Source of the DNA: Didymodactylos carnosus
Lineage: Eukaryota > Rotifera > Eurotatoria > Philodinida > Philodinidae
Reading direction: 5' to 3'
Assembly: GCA_905250885.1 (NCBI GenBank)
Contig: CAJNOQ010000500.1
Location: 1-48,848 of the forward strand
Length of the DNA stretch: 48,848 nucleotides
Below, in pieces: positions 37,123 through 48,755 of this stretch. The stretch's first letter is position 1; each line of letters begins with the position of its first letter. Position numbers and translations under genes: made by a program. The notes under the pieces were generated by a model. The model was not told the origin of the DNA, made no database searches, and saw only the letters and a list, made by a program, of their open reading frames with translations.

Positions 37123-40100
37123 TTACAGATATTTTCTAGATACACGTTCTTGACGATTCCTAAAAAAATAAATTAAACAATATAATCAGTTATCTCGAGC
37201 CAATTGAAGTATCTATAAGAATTTTATGCTCAATACTCTTTTATTTAAAGTCACGCTTCATTTTCGATATACTGAATACAAAGTTATCCTCTACTTTTGC
37301 TCTCAATTCGAAAAATATACATTCTAATTCAAAAATATCAAAAAAAACATCGCTTATAAGTTTCTATACGGTATTCTACGTTGTACAAACCAAAATCTAG
37401 TATTTGTGCTCTCTTTCATCATATGTGTTTGTGTGAAGTGTACTTACTTGTAAATAAAATAACCAATAATAACAACACATTGCACTACAATGATTGATAA
37501 AAATAAAAATGGACCCATACAAGTACCGTTGTCTGATGTTGGACACTTTATCTGAGTCTAAATGATTGAAAAATGAAATACGTATTTCATAATCATAAAA
37601 CTATGCTCCACTTACAGTTCCCCGTTGCATTAAAACACCTGTTTCTTGTTTAATTACTTTAAGTGCATCTTTAATTTCATTTAGTGCAGTGTTATCCAAC
37701 GAACCGCCTTGATTAATAGTACCAGTAACTTTACCACCAGCAGAGGCTTGAGTTTGTAAGTAAGTAACTTTTTGTTGTAAATCACTGAGAATTTGACTAA
37801 ACAAAGTATTTGATGAAAATGTGAAGATCTGCACGCTGATCGATTTTATACCTCAGACTTTGAACTGTTCTTGTTATATCACCATGAGAAGTAATTACAC
37901 GATTTATATCTTGAACACGAGCCACATCCGATGGAATATTACCACCACCCTTCAATTCCATAATTAATTAAAAACTGAATTTTTTAAGTACAAACCATCT
38001 GGCATCTACAGATGAGCTTTTTTTCTCTCCATGTCCATAAAACATTCATCATTTGCTCAAATTTCTGCAGCTATTAAAAGCTGTGCACAAAAAAATTTAG
38101 TCTTGTGTTACCTGTATTCCAGTGGGAACTGGTTGATTTGTCCCTTGTAATCGTTCGACTCGTCCTAACATCTCGGCCATTTTTCTGTCGATATTTGTCA
38201 ATGCAAAACGTATCTGATCTTGTCCTTCTAATATTGTGCGAAATTCGCGATCATATTCGGATTCATACTAAATGTAAGGAAATAAGTTCAATCAGGAGAA
38301 AAAGAGAACAGTACAAAAAAGTATATACCAAAGATTTCTCATCTACTGGGGGTGTTGCATCAGGATGGTCTTTTCGATAGCTAAAATAAAATGCTATGAT
38401 GTAATCGATAACATGCTACTCTGAAAAGAAAATATTCTCTACAATAAGATAATTCCCAACCCCTAGAATAGTAGACCATAATGGTTTTGTACATGACACT
38501 TTTTTGGTCGAAAAACACCCTAAGGATCATAAATTTCGCTTTAGGCTGGTCTTCTATACTGAGAACAGGATTAGCAGACGACTGTAGTAATTGTACTGCA
38601 AATATTTTCTTCTATATAAGATGTCCGCTCTTCTAATAATGATATCAATATGCATTTGTCTGTGTATAAAAAGGGATTGGGTGACGTTCATTAAAAAAAC
38701 TTTCATTAAAACGTTTTTTTAATGGAAGTTCCGGAACTTTCATTAAAATGTCTCCTGCAAAACGGTTGTGGCCTAGAGTTTTTGATGACACAAGAATTTC
38801 ATTAAAAATTTTAATGAACTTCCTTTTAATGAAAGTTTTTTTCATGAAAAATTTGTCAATGAAACTCCGATATTCCATAAAAAGCACTGCTAATCAGGAT
38901 TTTCTCAGATTCCACTTACTCTTCACGTTGTTTTTTCAAATCTTCCTCATATTTTTCGTATTCTTCACGATATTTTTTCATTTGTTCGTCTGTTGCTTGA
39001 TTGGCCATCTACACAGATGAAATAGTTTCAAGAATAGTAATAATAGCGAAAAGATCTTCGCAACTTACTGATTGTTTATCAACATACGAATATGATAAAA
39101 ATTCTAAAACATCATGATCATCGGCTAAACCACCTATGAACAATAAAATCGATAATATAGTGGTACATAGGAAATAGCAGAATTCAATGCTTTCAACCTG
39201 TGGCAGCTGAAACGCCAAGATAGCCAATTTTTGGTAAATTTGGTTGTTCAACTCGTGTGCAAAATTCAAAGGCGTTATCATCTTGAGTTAAACCATTATT
39301 AACATACAACTGAAAATGGAAAACAGCTTCAGATGAGATGAACTGCTTAAAAGCAAGAATGACGACAAAACGAAATATTGATTTGTGAAAAAGATCTGAA
39401 AATTTTTAAAAACAACACAAAACTGCTAGTTTCCACTAGTATATTATCCGGTACATTAAACTAATCTAATAAGTGTATCGTACCGTTAATCCATTGTTAA
39501 TATATTCAATTTTCAATCTAATAGGTAAAGGTTTGTTTCTAAAATCTCTAATGCAATTTCCTTGTATTTGTCCACTTCCATCACGTTGATGATCATACTG
39601 TTTTGTGCCATCATTCACCATCACAGCGATAAACGGATTGTTTTGCTAATATTAAAAGAAAAAAAACAAAAATTTAGTAAATATAAATAAAAATATTTCT
39701 TTTCTTATCTTTAAATCTGTAATGGAGTTATTAATCAGCCATGCGCGCTAATACGAGCAAGCTGAGATTAAAACTCCAATCACTATTATTGATTAAGAGA
39801 AACATATCATTGCATGATTCTACAGACCAAGCTTTCTGCTGAATAACAGCACAATGAGAAACTTGAATGCATGTACTACTGTTTAACAACCAATTAGACA
39901 AGACAACTAAAATTTTAGTTATATTAATAAGGCCAACAACAACTCAAACAAGTATCTCAAGAGATATTTGCAGATGAAAGACAGCAAGAAAACTTGCCCT
40001 ATTTACTTGGTTTTTGAATAGGGAGTTAAACTAGGTTTGCTGTACATTTATAAGAAGCAAGAAGATTGAGTACAGTACTTTCTTGTGCCGTATATAGAGT

Positions 40101-41663
40101 TTTTAAAATAAGTGTTGTTAATTTTTTCAAGTTGAGAAAATATAAGTAAAACAAAAATGAAGCTGCTCTTAGTAAAAAAAATAAAATTAGTGAAAATATT
40201 CAATTAGAAGTGTATTGAAATAGACATAATATCGACAACAACAATAACAACAACAATTATAGCAGTAGATAAGTACAAACGTATTTATTTTAAGAGGAAA
40301 GCAAGTGTTTTGATAAATGCTAACCTCTGCATAGTGTTTATATTAATCATTCATCATTACGGGTAATTTATATAAGTGAATCTAGTGCTTCTTTTCACAA
40401 CAGACAAAAGCATTAGTGTTGTTGTGTTTTTACAACAAATAAAAATTTTAATTTCACATATAAAATAAAGAACTTACAGCTTGACGAGTCTGAAATACAT
40501 GCATAGAGAGAAAAAGATGAGGATTCTGCACCATTTTTGGTTAAAAAAATCATCCATTTTTAATTTAGAACATATATACAATAAGTCAGATATCGAATAT
40601 ACTCTAGCAAAATGACAATTCTAGCAATGAACAAATTATATACTAAGAATATATATCACTTATTCGTTAATTCTTCCCTCTCCGTATATATTTGTATTAA
40701 ATAATATAAAACGTAATAACCGACAATACACTAATGTCAATGTATCTACGAAAACAAAGAATACAGAAACCCGATTGGTAAAATGAGTGAAAAACAACAT
40801 TTTCGGAATAAACTTATCTGAACATTAAAATGTTTTTCTTAAAAAGCGTTTTGCGTTAATTTTGTACAGTATTATACTCAATATCCATCTCCTCTTAACT
40901 ACTTGAATAGGAAAAGGCTGTTTCTCTACTTAACTATAAGCAGCTTTTATTCTGATTTATTCACTTTTCCTTCTCTCCTTGAAAGACAACTGAATTATTT
41001 TCTCTTACCAGTGCGTCATTATCAAATGAATCTAAAAATATGCCTAAGCCTTTCCATTGATCGTTTGATCCAAATACTGGTCCTTCAACACCAGCCTGTT
41101 CTGTAAACCAAATAGCCTAAACAAAAACACGCAGAATGAAAAGTTATTGTTTGATAAATTGTTTAAAAAATTTTAAAAAAGCAACATACTAACCATTCCG
41201 TCAGCTCCAATCCTTCCTCGTCCTGTTACTCTTAATTTAACATCCAAAACCCAATTGTCTGCTCCTAATGTATTTTTACTCCAAATCCAACCTAAATAAA
41301 ACACAAGAGAAGCGTTTAACACAGTATTAAGACTTTTGATCATTTTATACCTCTTTGGCTTCGAATAGATGGTGTAACCCGGACTTGATCTTCACTAGCA
41401 ATGGCACCTGAATACATACACACAAGCTACAGTTTTGAGTTTTACGATATTTCATATAACATACTTCCACCAAATGTCCAAAATGGTACTGAGCCATCTT
41501 TGAATGCTAAATGTGGTCCTTTAAAACTAAGTTTATATTCGAAACGTTTTATTAATTGTGGATTTGTGGTAGATGGATCGATGTATGCCGAGGTAAACGT
41601 TATCAGAAACGATAAGATGAAACAAAATTGACTATAATGGAATGATGATGACGACGATAACAT
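37123..41663 (-). CDS. LMAN1: ERGIC-53 cargo lectin (L-type lectin)
   Basis: Mannose-binding receptor cycling between ER and ERGIC to export glycoproteins. Minus-strand exons: 41663-41465, 41407-41351, 41291-41194, 41116-41009, 39645-39484, 39309-39198, 39133-39069, 39008-38920, 38380-38329, 38267-38112, 37949-37852, 37796-37616, 37557-37448, 37159-37123. They join in phase to 507 residues (human 510). It has a signal peptide (FCFILSFLITFTSA), the L-type lectin fold (RFEYKLSFKGPHL, RIGADGMAIWFTEQAG), the Ca2+/mannose loop IFLDSFDND (residues 144-152), QYDHQRDGSG and SAATGGLADDHDVLEFL. Next come a charged coiled-coil stalk and one transmembrane helix (about 474-495). The tail ends RKYL, in place of human KKFF: a basic-Lys-x-x retrieval signal plus a hydrophobic terminal pair for export. 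The upstream in-frame TTG at 41711 is not preferred as start. Confidence 0.96.
38687..38848. repeat. Palindrome cluster based on a TTCATTAAAA motif
   Basis: Inside the LMAN1 intron 38381-38919, the motif TTCATTAAAA and its complement recur about eight times in alternating orientation. The outer arms (38687-38713 and 38822-38848) are inverted repeats of 27 bp with two mismatches. Inside are two smaller palindromes, one around AAGTTCCGGAACTT and one TTCATTAAAAATTTTAATGAA. It resembles a foldback MITE. Confidence 0.7.
39646..41008. other. Long LMAN1 intron
   Basis: The largest intron of this gene (about 1.36 kb) separates the exon ending in the Ca2+-loop sequence FDNDAL from the one beginning QNNPF. 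It contains a possible 12-nt microexon at 40478-40489, bounded by AG and GTAAGT in phase 0. Otherwise nothing coding was seen. Confidence 0.5.
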
Positions 41664-42496
41664 TGAGTAAGTGTTTAATGGTTCAAACAAAAGGGACAGA
41701 AGAATACGCAAAATCTGACGTTAAAAATAGCTGTTTCACAGAAAAGAATGTGGACGCACGGCGATAATCGCGGAAAAGTAAATCTTGTTTTATCTAAAAA
41801 AGAGTACTCATACTACTAGGACATTTTCCGTAATCTTACAAACCGAAATCAGTTCAAAGTAAACACCAGGAAAATTGTTTATTTATTCATTTATAACTCT
41901 GAGACGGGAATGATAATCTCTATGTCCATTCTATTAGTGTATGGACCGGTGACAAAAATCCAAAAAAGACAAACAGATTGGAGAAATTTGATTTACAGCT
42001 CTATTTCTGTAGAACTTTCATTCAATCAACTGCGTTTGTCCAACGCAAGAAAAGTGCACGAAATAAGAGACCTTTTTTAACCGATCTGCAGACTATACCA
42101 TATAGCGTATAGCACACGTGTTTAACGTGGTCGACACCTCCTGATTTAACACACATCAAACGAACAACGAATCCTATTGCTGCAACGTTTCTATACTCGA
42201 GATCATCAGTTTAAATAGCTAAGTTAGTGCGAAGCGTGATCAGATGGTGTCTTTTCATTTCTCAAGTGTTGAGAGAACAAAGAAATAATTTTATTAGGCA
42301 ACAACCGTGCAGAGCTCGAAAGTGTCTATTTCTAGTTTATGGAAAGTTTATTTATTTTTTATTTCATAGACAAGTGACATCTGTGCTGAAAAAATGGCTC
42401 GGTTCCAACCTCTATTTGCCTGAATAATTTGCTACAGAAAATTCTTCTCGAACTGCTAAGGAAGGTTTGATCCTAGTATTAGTATTATTATTAAGT
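41664..42496. other. Region upstream of LMAN1, no gene seen
   Basis: It should contain the LMAN1 promoter and 5' UTR. No clear promoter motif can be assigned, and no exon on either strand is convincing. Confidence 0.45.
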
Positions 42497-43790
42497 CCAA
42501 AGAACACTTTACTTCTATTTGTGTGGCTTATGGCGCCGTGGTAGCTTGTATAGCTTATGTTTGAAAAAAGAACATGCATTTATCAATCTCCAATGTCGGG
42601 AGATTGTTCTCCCGTTTTCTACGTAGCATAGTTCTCTAGATCACGAGGTGCACATTTTGCCAAAAAAGGGACCAGACAAGAAAATAAACTAGAATGCAAT
42701 TTCGCTGCGCACAAGCTGCGATGTCGACAGGCTCTGTCTCTGACGGAACCGCTCCAAGCAGATCCTACCAGTAGACTGTGAGCACTACATTTTTGCTTTA
42801 ACCTACTCAATATATATTGAGTAAATCAAATCAATACAGATATATTTATCTAACATTTCGTCTCAAGAACAAATGGCCCCAGACAATCACCTCTTATAGA
42901 TGCACGAAACGTTTCTAAGTCCAAAAAACATTTTATTTCTGCTTCTGTAGCTTATGCCGCCAAATCTGGACTTAGTTTTGGAAAAAGAACGCGCATTGAT
43001 CAATCTCCAATGTCGGGAGAATATCGTACCCTTTCCAGAACTTTTCTAGCTTTCGTAGTTCTCTAGATTACGAGGTGCACATCTTGCTTAAAAAAGGGAC
43101 GAAAGAAGAAAATAAACTAGAATGCAATTGTGCTGCGTACAAGTTGTGATATCGACAGACTGTGTCCTATCTGAATCTGTCAGAAGCGTAAATAGTGAAT
43201 TTACCACATCACGTTCGTTGTGATTTAGTTACTTTAAAGATAGATTCAAGAAAAATGAAATGAAAACGAAATTTACAGAAGAGAGAGAGAATTGTTTTTC
43301 ATCTTAAGAGCAAATGGCGCCGGACAACTGAATATGCGAAAAATTTCAAAGTCCAAAATACAGTTTTCTTTCACTCGTTGCGCTTATGGCATCGAATTCT
43401 CGTTTTGGAAAAAGAACACGCATTGATCAACCTCCAGTGTCGGGAGAATATCCTACCTTTTCCAGAGCTTTTCTAGCTTTCATAGTTCTCTAGATCAAGA
43501 GGCGCACATTTTGCCCAAAAACCGGACGAAAGAAGAAAATAAAATTAGAGAGAATAACAGAAATGAGCGAGAATTATTTTTCTTTTTAAGAACAAATGGC
43601 GCCGGACAACTGATGCTAATGAAATTTAAAAAACTTTCAAGTGCAAAACACATTTTTTTCCCACTTGTGTAGCTTATGGCGCCGAATATGGACTTATGTT
43701 CCAGAACTTTTCTAGCTTTCACAGTTGTCTAGATCACGAGGTACACATTTTACCCAAAAAAGGATGACAGAAGAAAATAAAAAATAAAAT
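42497..43790. repeat. Four-copy diverged tandem array, 427-bp period
   Basis: The marker GTTCTCTAGA (or GTTGTCTAGA) recurs at 42631, 43058, 43485 and 43724, spaced 427, 427 and 239 bp. Other shared phrases are CCAATGTCGGGAGA, AGAAGAAAATAAA, CTTATGGCGCCG and AACAAATGGCGCCGGACAA. The last copy lacks an internal block of about 190 bp that includes the TGTCGGGAGA segment. Copies differ by many substitutions, so this is an old array. No protein is encoded consistently across copies. Confidence 0.8.
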
Positions 43791-43799
43791 TTCAAGCAA

Positions 43800-44770
43800 A
43801 AACACATAATGTCTGCCGACATAAAAACATGAGCACGACAATAAATAAACTGAATAGAATTATAAATATTTGTTTAAATTTTGCTGCAACACCGTTGTGA
43901 TCGTCACTGAAGACCGACGCACCAGCGAAACCACAAAAAAGAATTTTTGTTAAATCAACTTTTTCAGTTTTTAATTCTTTTACGATTACATCAAATATTG
44001 TTTGTGCATCTTTGCCTTTAATATATAACAAACTAATAAAAGTTCCATTTGTTTCGCCTGTTTCTTGATCATAATATCGGATATATACACAGTCAATGTC
44101 CGTACATTCATCTGACCAATTTTTGTTAATAATTGTTCATGAATAATTTTACTTACTATTTGTAATAATTCTGTTACAATTGTTATATTGTCATAACTCG
44201 CATTTTTTTATATTTATCAAAAATATTGATAAATTATTACTATAATCAACTTTTGATAATAATTCTAATAAAGATGAATACAGCGATGTGTGAGGCAATT
44301 TATTTTTAAACAAAAAATATGCTGCGTCTAATATATCATACATTCCTAAGCAAGAGATAAAGATTTAAGAAGAGTTTCTCGAGATTTCTAACACGTTACG
44401 TTGACGGGCTTCATGTCATTTGGCTAAATTCATAGTTAATAATTGTTGTAAAACTGAACCCTTTTCTCCTCTATATGATAAATTTTGTACTGCTGTTTTA
44501 CGATAATCTGACTGCTGATGGTTTTTTAATTTACCACAAGGACCGGATACATTTTTCCAGTATGTAAATGGTACTGTACAGAAAACACTTTTAGTCCTTG
44601 AATTCACCTCTCTAAATAAGGGAGTTGCTGGTTTCCAATAATGTTCATAGACTGAACAAAATTTTACTTTATTTTGTTCATTCACTAGTCAGCGATAGTC
44701 TTGTGCATACCACTTTCCATGAGGTTTTTTTGATACCAAAAAACCGTGTTTTTTAGCGTTAAAGTCCTAC
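43800..44770 (-). pseudogene. Decayed hAT-type transposase (TTF zinc finger, DUF4371-like)
   Basis: Read on the minus strand, the region begins with PHGKWYAQDYR, hits an in-frame TGA, then continues as a TTF-type zinc-finger segment with cysteines spaced as in that family (KFCSVYEHYWKPATPLFR, SVFCTVPFTYWKN, SGPCGKLKNHQQSDY; 44685-44416). After frameshifts and stops come fragments AAYFLFKNKLPHTSLYSSLL and KIIHEQLLTKI. A DUF4371-like catalytic-domain start follows (IRYYDQETGETNGTF, KVDLTKILFCGFAGASVF, DDHNGVAAKFKQ; down to about 43866). The catalytic C-terminal part and dimerisation domain are missing. This is a relic of a domesticated-looking or transposon-borne hAT protein that cannot be expressed as one chain. 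Family placement rests on remembered motif patterns. Confidence 0.75.
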
Positions 44771-45351
44771 AATTTATCGATAAAAGTGCCACGCGTTGTG
44801 ATGAACCACAGATTTTATATTGTTGTAAAGTGTTAACAGATTCTGTTTCGTTGTAAGGTATTAAATGATTGAAATAGCGCGCTTTAACGGGATATGTTAT
44901 TTCTTACATTGCAACACGGTAATTCTTCGTAACTAACGCGTTTAACGTACTTTAACGAGCGCAACGAGATAAAAGTCGTAAAACAAAGCAGGGAAACTAG
45001 GTATGAAATTAAAGAAACATCAATAACGAGATAAGAACGGCAACGAGGTCAGCAGATGAAAATTGTTCGCAAAATACGTTCCAGTTTGTGTTTCAAAAGT
45101 GTGACAGGATCGCGGCAGGATTACATTAAGATCGCATCTAATTCACGACAAGAACTTGAGGAGATTTTATCTTTGCTTACTGTTAAGGAAAATTTTTCAA
45201 ATTAACTATTCTTTGTCGTCTTCTGACTTCCTTTAGGTATTTTCTTGAAACAGAAAGAAAGCGAGAACGTAAATGCTTATTATATCATTCTATTCCTTAA
45301 ACTATCAAAGTACAAAATCAATCCTTGCCAGAGTTGCCAGCTGTTTAGTAG
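44771..45351. other. Unassigned sequence beside the transposase relic
   Basis: No gene recognised. It may include the non-coding terminal region of the decayed hAT element, but no terminal inverted repeat or target duplication could be matched. Confidence 0.35.
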
Positions 45352-46152
45352 AGATCTGCGGGACAGTCCCGGTTCCACGGGACTTTTTACGGGACAGGGA
45401 CCTAGAGATCTAACCTAACCTAGTCTATAGGTTAGGTTTAGATTACGATTTCTATAGGTTAGGTTAGGTTTAGGTTATGAAATCTGTTATAGGTTGTAGG
45501 TTACGCCATTGATAACCTATTTTTAACCTAAACGAAAAAAATCGATTTTGAACGACCATATTAAAACAGCCACCACTTTGAGTAATAAAGTGTAGTCCGA
45601 GTAGAATTTTATCAATTGAGGATGAAGTTCAGACTGAGGTTCTCTAGTTTAAACTGAACTATTTTAAACTGAAAAATAGCAGAATCAGAAAAGGAAGTAC
45701 AGAGAAAAAACTTCTGCTTGCTAAAAATAGATGGCAAATACACAGCAACAACAGAACCTTCGAAGCATCGAGAGCCTAAAGTGGAATTCTGGTCTACTCT
45801 TAAGAGGGTCTCCCAATTCAGAAAGCTATTTTCCAAAGATTACATTAAAGAATAAAACACTTAACCGATTCATTTCTATATTCATGTAAAATGTCATTTA
45901 CTTTGTATAAGCTTACCTTTCAGACGTTGTTTAGATAAAAAACAATGACGATATGGAAGAAAGCTGAAGTTTAGGCTTCTGAAACCAGGTTTTAGGGAAA
46001 ACTTGCAAAAGGTTATATTAGGTTATGTTTAGGTTGTGAAAATTTTTATAGGTTAGGGTATAGATTGTCAAAAAGTCGTAACCTGCAGGGCTCTAGATCC
46101 CAGTCCTGCGGGATGGTTTCGGTCCCGTAGGACTTTTAATGCGACTGGGACC
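45352..46152. repeat. Paired GGGAC-rich direct repeats with internal TAGGTT repeats
   Basis: Two diverged direct copies of a block of about 50 bp lie at 45352-45406 and 46105-46152. Both follow the pattern TGCGGGA, then TCCCGGTTCC or TTCGGTCCC, then GGACTTTTTA or GGACTTTTAA, then GGGACC. Just inside each are runs of TAGGTT/AACCTA-type units (45410-45530 and 46010-46080), in both orientations. The arrangement is roughly mirrored and suggests a composite or low-complexity repeat family. The TAGGTT runs resemble short telomere-like repeats but are degenerate. Confidence 0.6.
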
Positions 46153-48602
46153 AGGTTTTTTTGAAAATAGTCTTGTATAAAGCATAAAAATTTCTTAGTT
46201 TCTGTGCTTGTTGTATGCAGACACCAGTTCCGCGAGAAAGAAGTCAGAAAATTCTAAAAGTCTTCAGTTACTACCATCCCCGCATGCTGTTCCACGTGCC
46301 ACATTACAACGCGCTGACTTTCAAACTATCAGCGCTACTTTGAAAAAATATTTACGAGACCACGAAACCGGAACCCAAAACGAGTTCTTTCCATGGGTCC
46401 GGAACCAAATTTCAGACCTCTACTGCTTAGGTCAGAAAAGCGGAATAAGAAGTCGAAAAAGCGGAAATTTTTTGCAAAATGCGGTAAAGAAGCAGAAATA
46501 CATTTTTCATCGCGTTAGTTTAGTTCCTTTTCACCAAATGCAAAGGGTATCAAAAAAATTTTTATAGTGCTTTATGGTGGTTCCACTTAAGAAGCACAAC
46601 AGAAGTACAAAACGTCATTTAAATTCCAATTTGAGTCGCTAATGGTTTTTTGTGGATGCGTAGTTTTGATCAGCCGTCATAAATTTCAAGAGTTATATAT
46701 GGCAGGATAAAATTTAACTCGAAAATTTCTCGCCTACGACAACATTTCATGGTTAAGATTTTGTGACCGAGTTGGCTTCCTTGAAGATTTAGTATTTCAC
46801 TATTTTTCACGCTCCCTTTCAGCAGTACTTGAGACAAGCTAATGTTTTTCTGTTACCGCTCACTCCCGGGGCAAAAGACAAGTGGCAGAATGTAAGGTTT
46901 CGTGCCCAAAAAATTACACAATGAGTCATACATATTCGGAATCAGCGTCGAATTCTGAGTAAAACTGTATTCTCAGATCGTTCAAATTCGCAAAAAAAAT
47001 TTTTTCGAACAAATTTAGGGCAAAGGTTCTCTCAGGGGCGTCGAAAACTATTTTTCTCTAAATTGGCAAAATAACACTTTTTTGGACTCAGAATTGAATA
47101 CTGATCACGAACATTGCATTCACAGTTCATCAAAATGCTTTCCTGTGAAATGGCGACCGAAACAAAAAATGGGTCGAAAACCGGCTTTTTAGTTTTTGAC
47201 TTTCAGCTACCATGAGAAGGGCCTGTCATGAATGACTTTGTCTATGTGTAATTCACTGTGCTTTATCCAAATATGTAAGAATCAAACTGATTGGACAACG
47301 CTTCGGCCCTGAAACCTTAATTCAATAAGCTATTTACACTGGAGATAGATTAAACAGCGTTCTTTCTAATGGTGTGTCGTTCAAGTCGAAAATCAATGTT
47401 CAGAGGCTTCATCTGACCACAACAAAGTGAAGATCCGATTTTCAAGGTTTTAGAAGGGGACTCTGTATATTTTATGAGTTTTTTAGAATAAAAACAGTAG
47501 TTTTGAAGAGAAGATGTGCATTCTACCTTAACTATAGTCCATCTGTTTTCCAGGCTACCAATAGTCACCGGGCGCCAGTCAAGGGACTACTATCGGCGCC
47601 AAAACAGGTGGTCGCGAGTGTTTCGCTAATAATTTTTCACCGAGATGAGATAACGACCTGCGGTTTTCACTGTTGAATAGCCAAGGTCTTAAGACATGTT
47701 TTTGTAAGCAGAAACTTGTTTCAGAATTTTTTGGAAATACGATTTTTCAGAGAATCTTTGAAAAACCAGCTCCGTCCTCAGAAAACTAACAGTAATTTTT
47801 TGCTTGCGTAGGTAGTCCGGACATTACTCTACAAAATTATGCAAGTTTCAGCTCTCCAGCTATCGTTGTTCGAACAGGGCTCGCTTTCCCCGAGCACGTG
47901 TCTATCTCTCAGTAGACATCTCTGCAAATCTCGAAATGCCATGGCATATAGGTAATCGACTACGGCATAGTCGCAACATTTTTTTTTGTATAGAAATGAA
48001 AATAACTTCGCCAGAGGCATTTTTGTGAAAAACCGATTTTTTGCCTGTTACTAGCAAAATTAAAACACTTATATCTCGCTCAAATCTCATGCTGACAAAT
48101 CCAACGCTCAGCCGAAATTCACCTTTTTCGTCTTCGATTATGATTTATGAGCTGTCCTGACGAGCAAACCACTCCAACTGTCCTATCGCTTTTTTCACGA
48201 AACCTAGTGGACAATAGATAATCGAGTGTGCTGAATCCGAATATTATAGTGGTATGGGTGTCTAGATCCCCATAGACCGGTTTTCTGGAAATTCAGTTTT
48301 CCAGAAACTCTAAAAGATAACCAAAACCTTTCTTAATGAGGCATATTTGTAGCCCGCACTTTTCTGATTAAAATGAGACATCTCCCAGCTCTACACGACC
48401 TTCAAACAACAATAGTACAAATAATTCACTAGCACGGCCAGTTTAACACCGAATCACACTATACCAGTTCAACATCATATACTACTCCCATCATCACAGA
48501 AGTGATACATGTTCAGCATTCAACAGTATGATAATGAATAGACTAGATAGATCATAATATGTTTAGTGACACGAACAGTTATATGTATTATCCATGTATC
48601 GG
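46153..48602. other. Repeat-like non-coding region
   Basis: GC content is somewhat higher than in the gene deserts on the left. One frame of 119 codons (46208-46567) begins with TTG and has no recognisable motif; I treat it as non-coding. The region from 46900 to 48300 contains Phe/Ser-rich frames on both strands and phrases such as AATCGACTA that also occur in the 15133-15442 inverted repeat, hinting at shared repeat ancestry. Confidence 0.4.
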
Positions 48603-48618
48603 AAGACCATGACAATTA

Positions 48619-48755
48619 GGGATCAGCGGGGATACCCTGACTCCGGTCCCCGACCCCGACCCCGGCGGGGTGGGGTCGGGGCCGGGGCTGAAAAAGAAAA
48701 ATTTTCGGGGTCTTAATCGAGGTCGGGGATTTAGAACATTCCCCGGTATACCCCG
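48619..48755. repeat. G/C-rich block with G-quadruplex motif and hairpin
   Basis: A sharply GC-rich island in AT-rich DNA. Four G4 runs separated by one or two bases (48667-48687) form a textbook quadruplex motif. Just upstream, CCCCGACCCCGACCCC can instead pair with the G runs as a hairpin. Its left edge (GGGATCAGCGGGGAT) resembles the edges of the GGGAC-rich blocks at 45352 and 46105. Confidence 0.75.

Noticed and set aside
45410..45530. TAGGTT/AACCTA repeats as a telomere
   Set aside because: Units are degenerate, few, in both orientations and internal to the window.
46208..46567. 119-codon plus-strand open frame
   Set aside because: It starts with TTG, shows no domain or signal, and lies in repeat-like DNA. 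Length alone is not enough.
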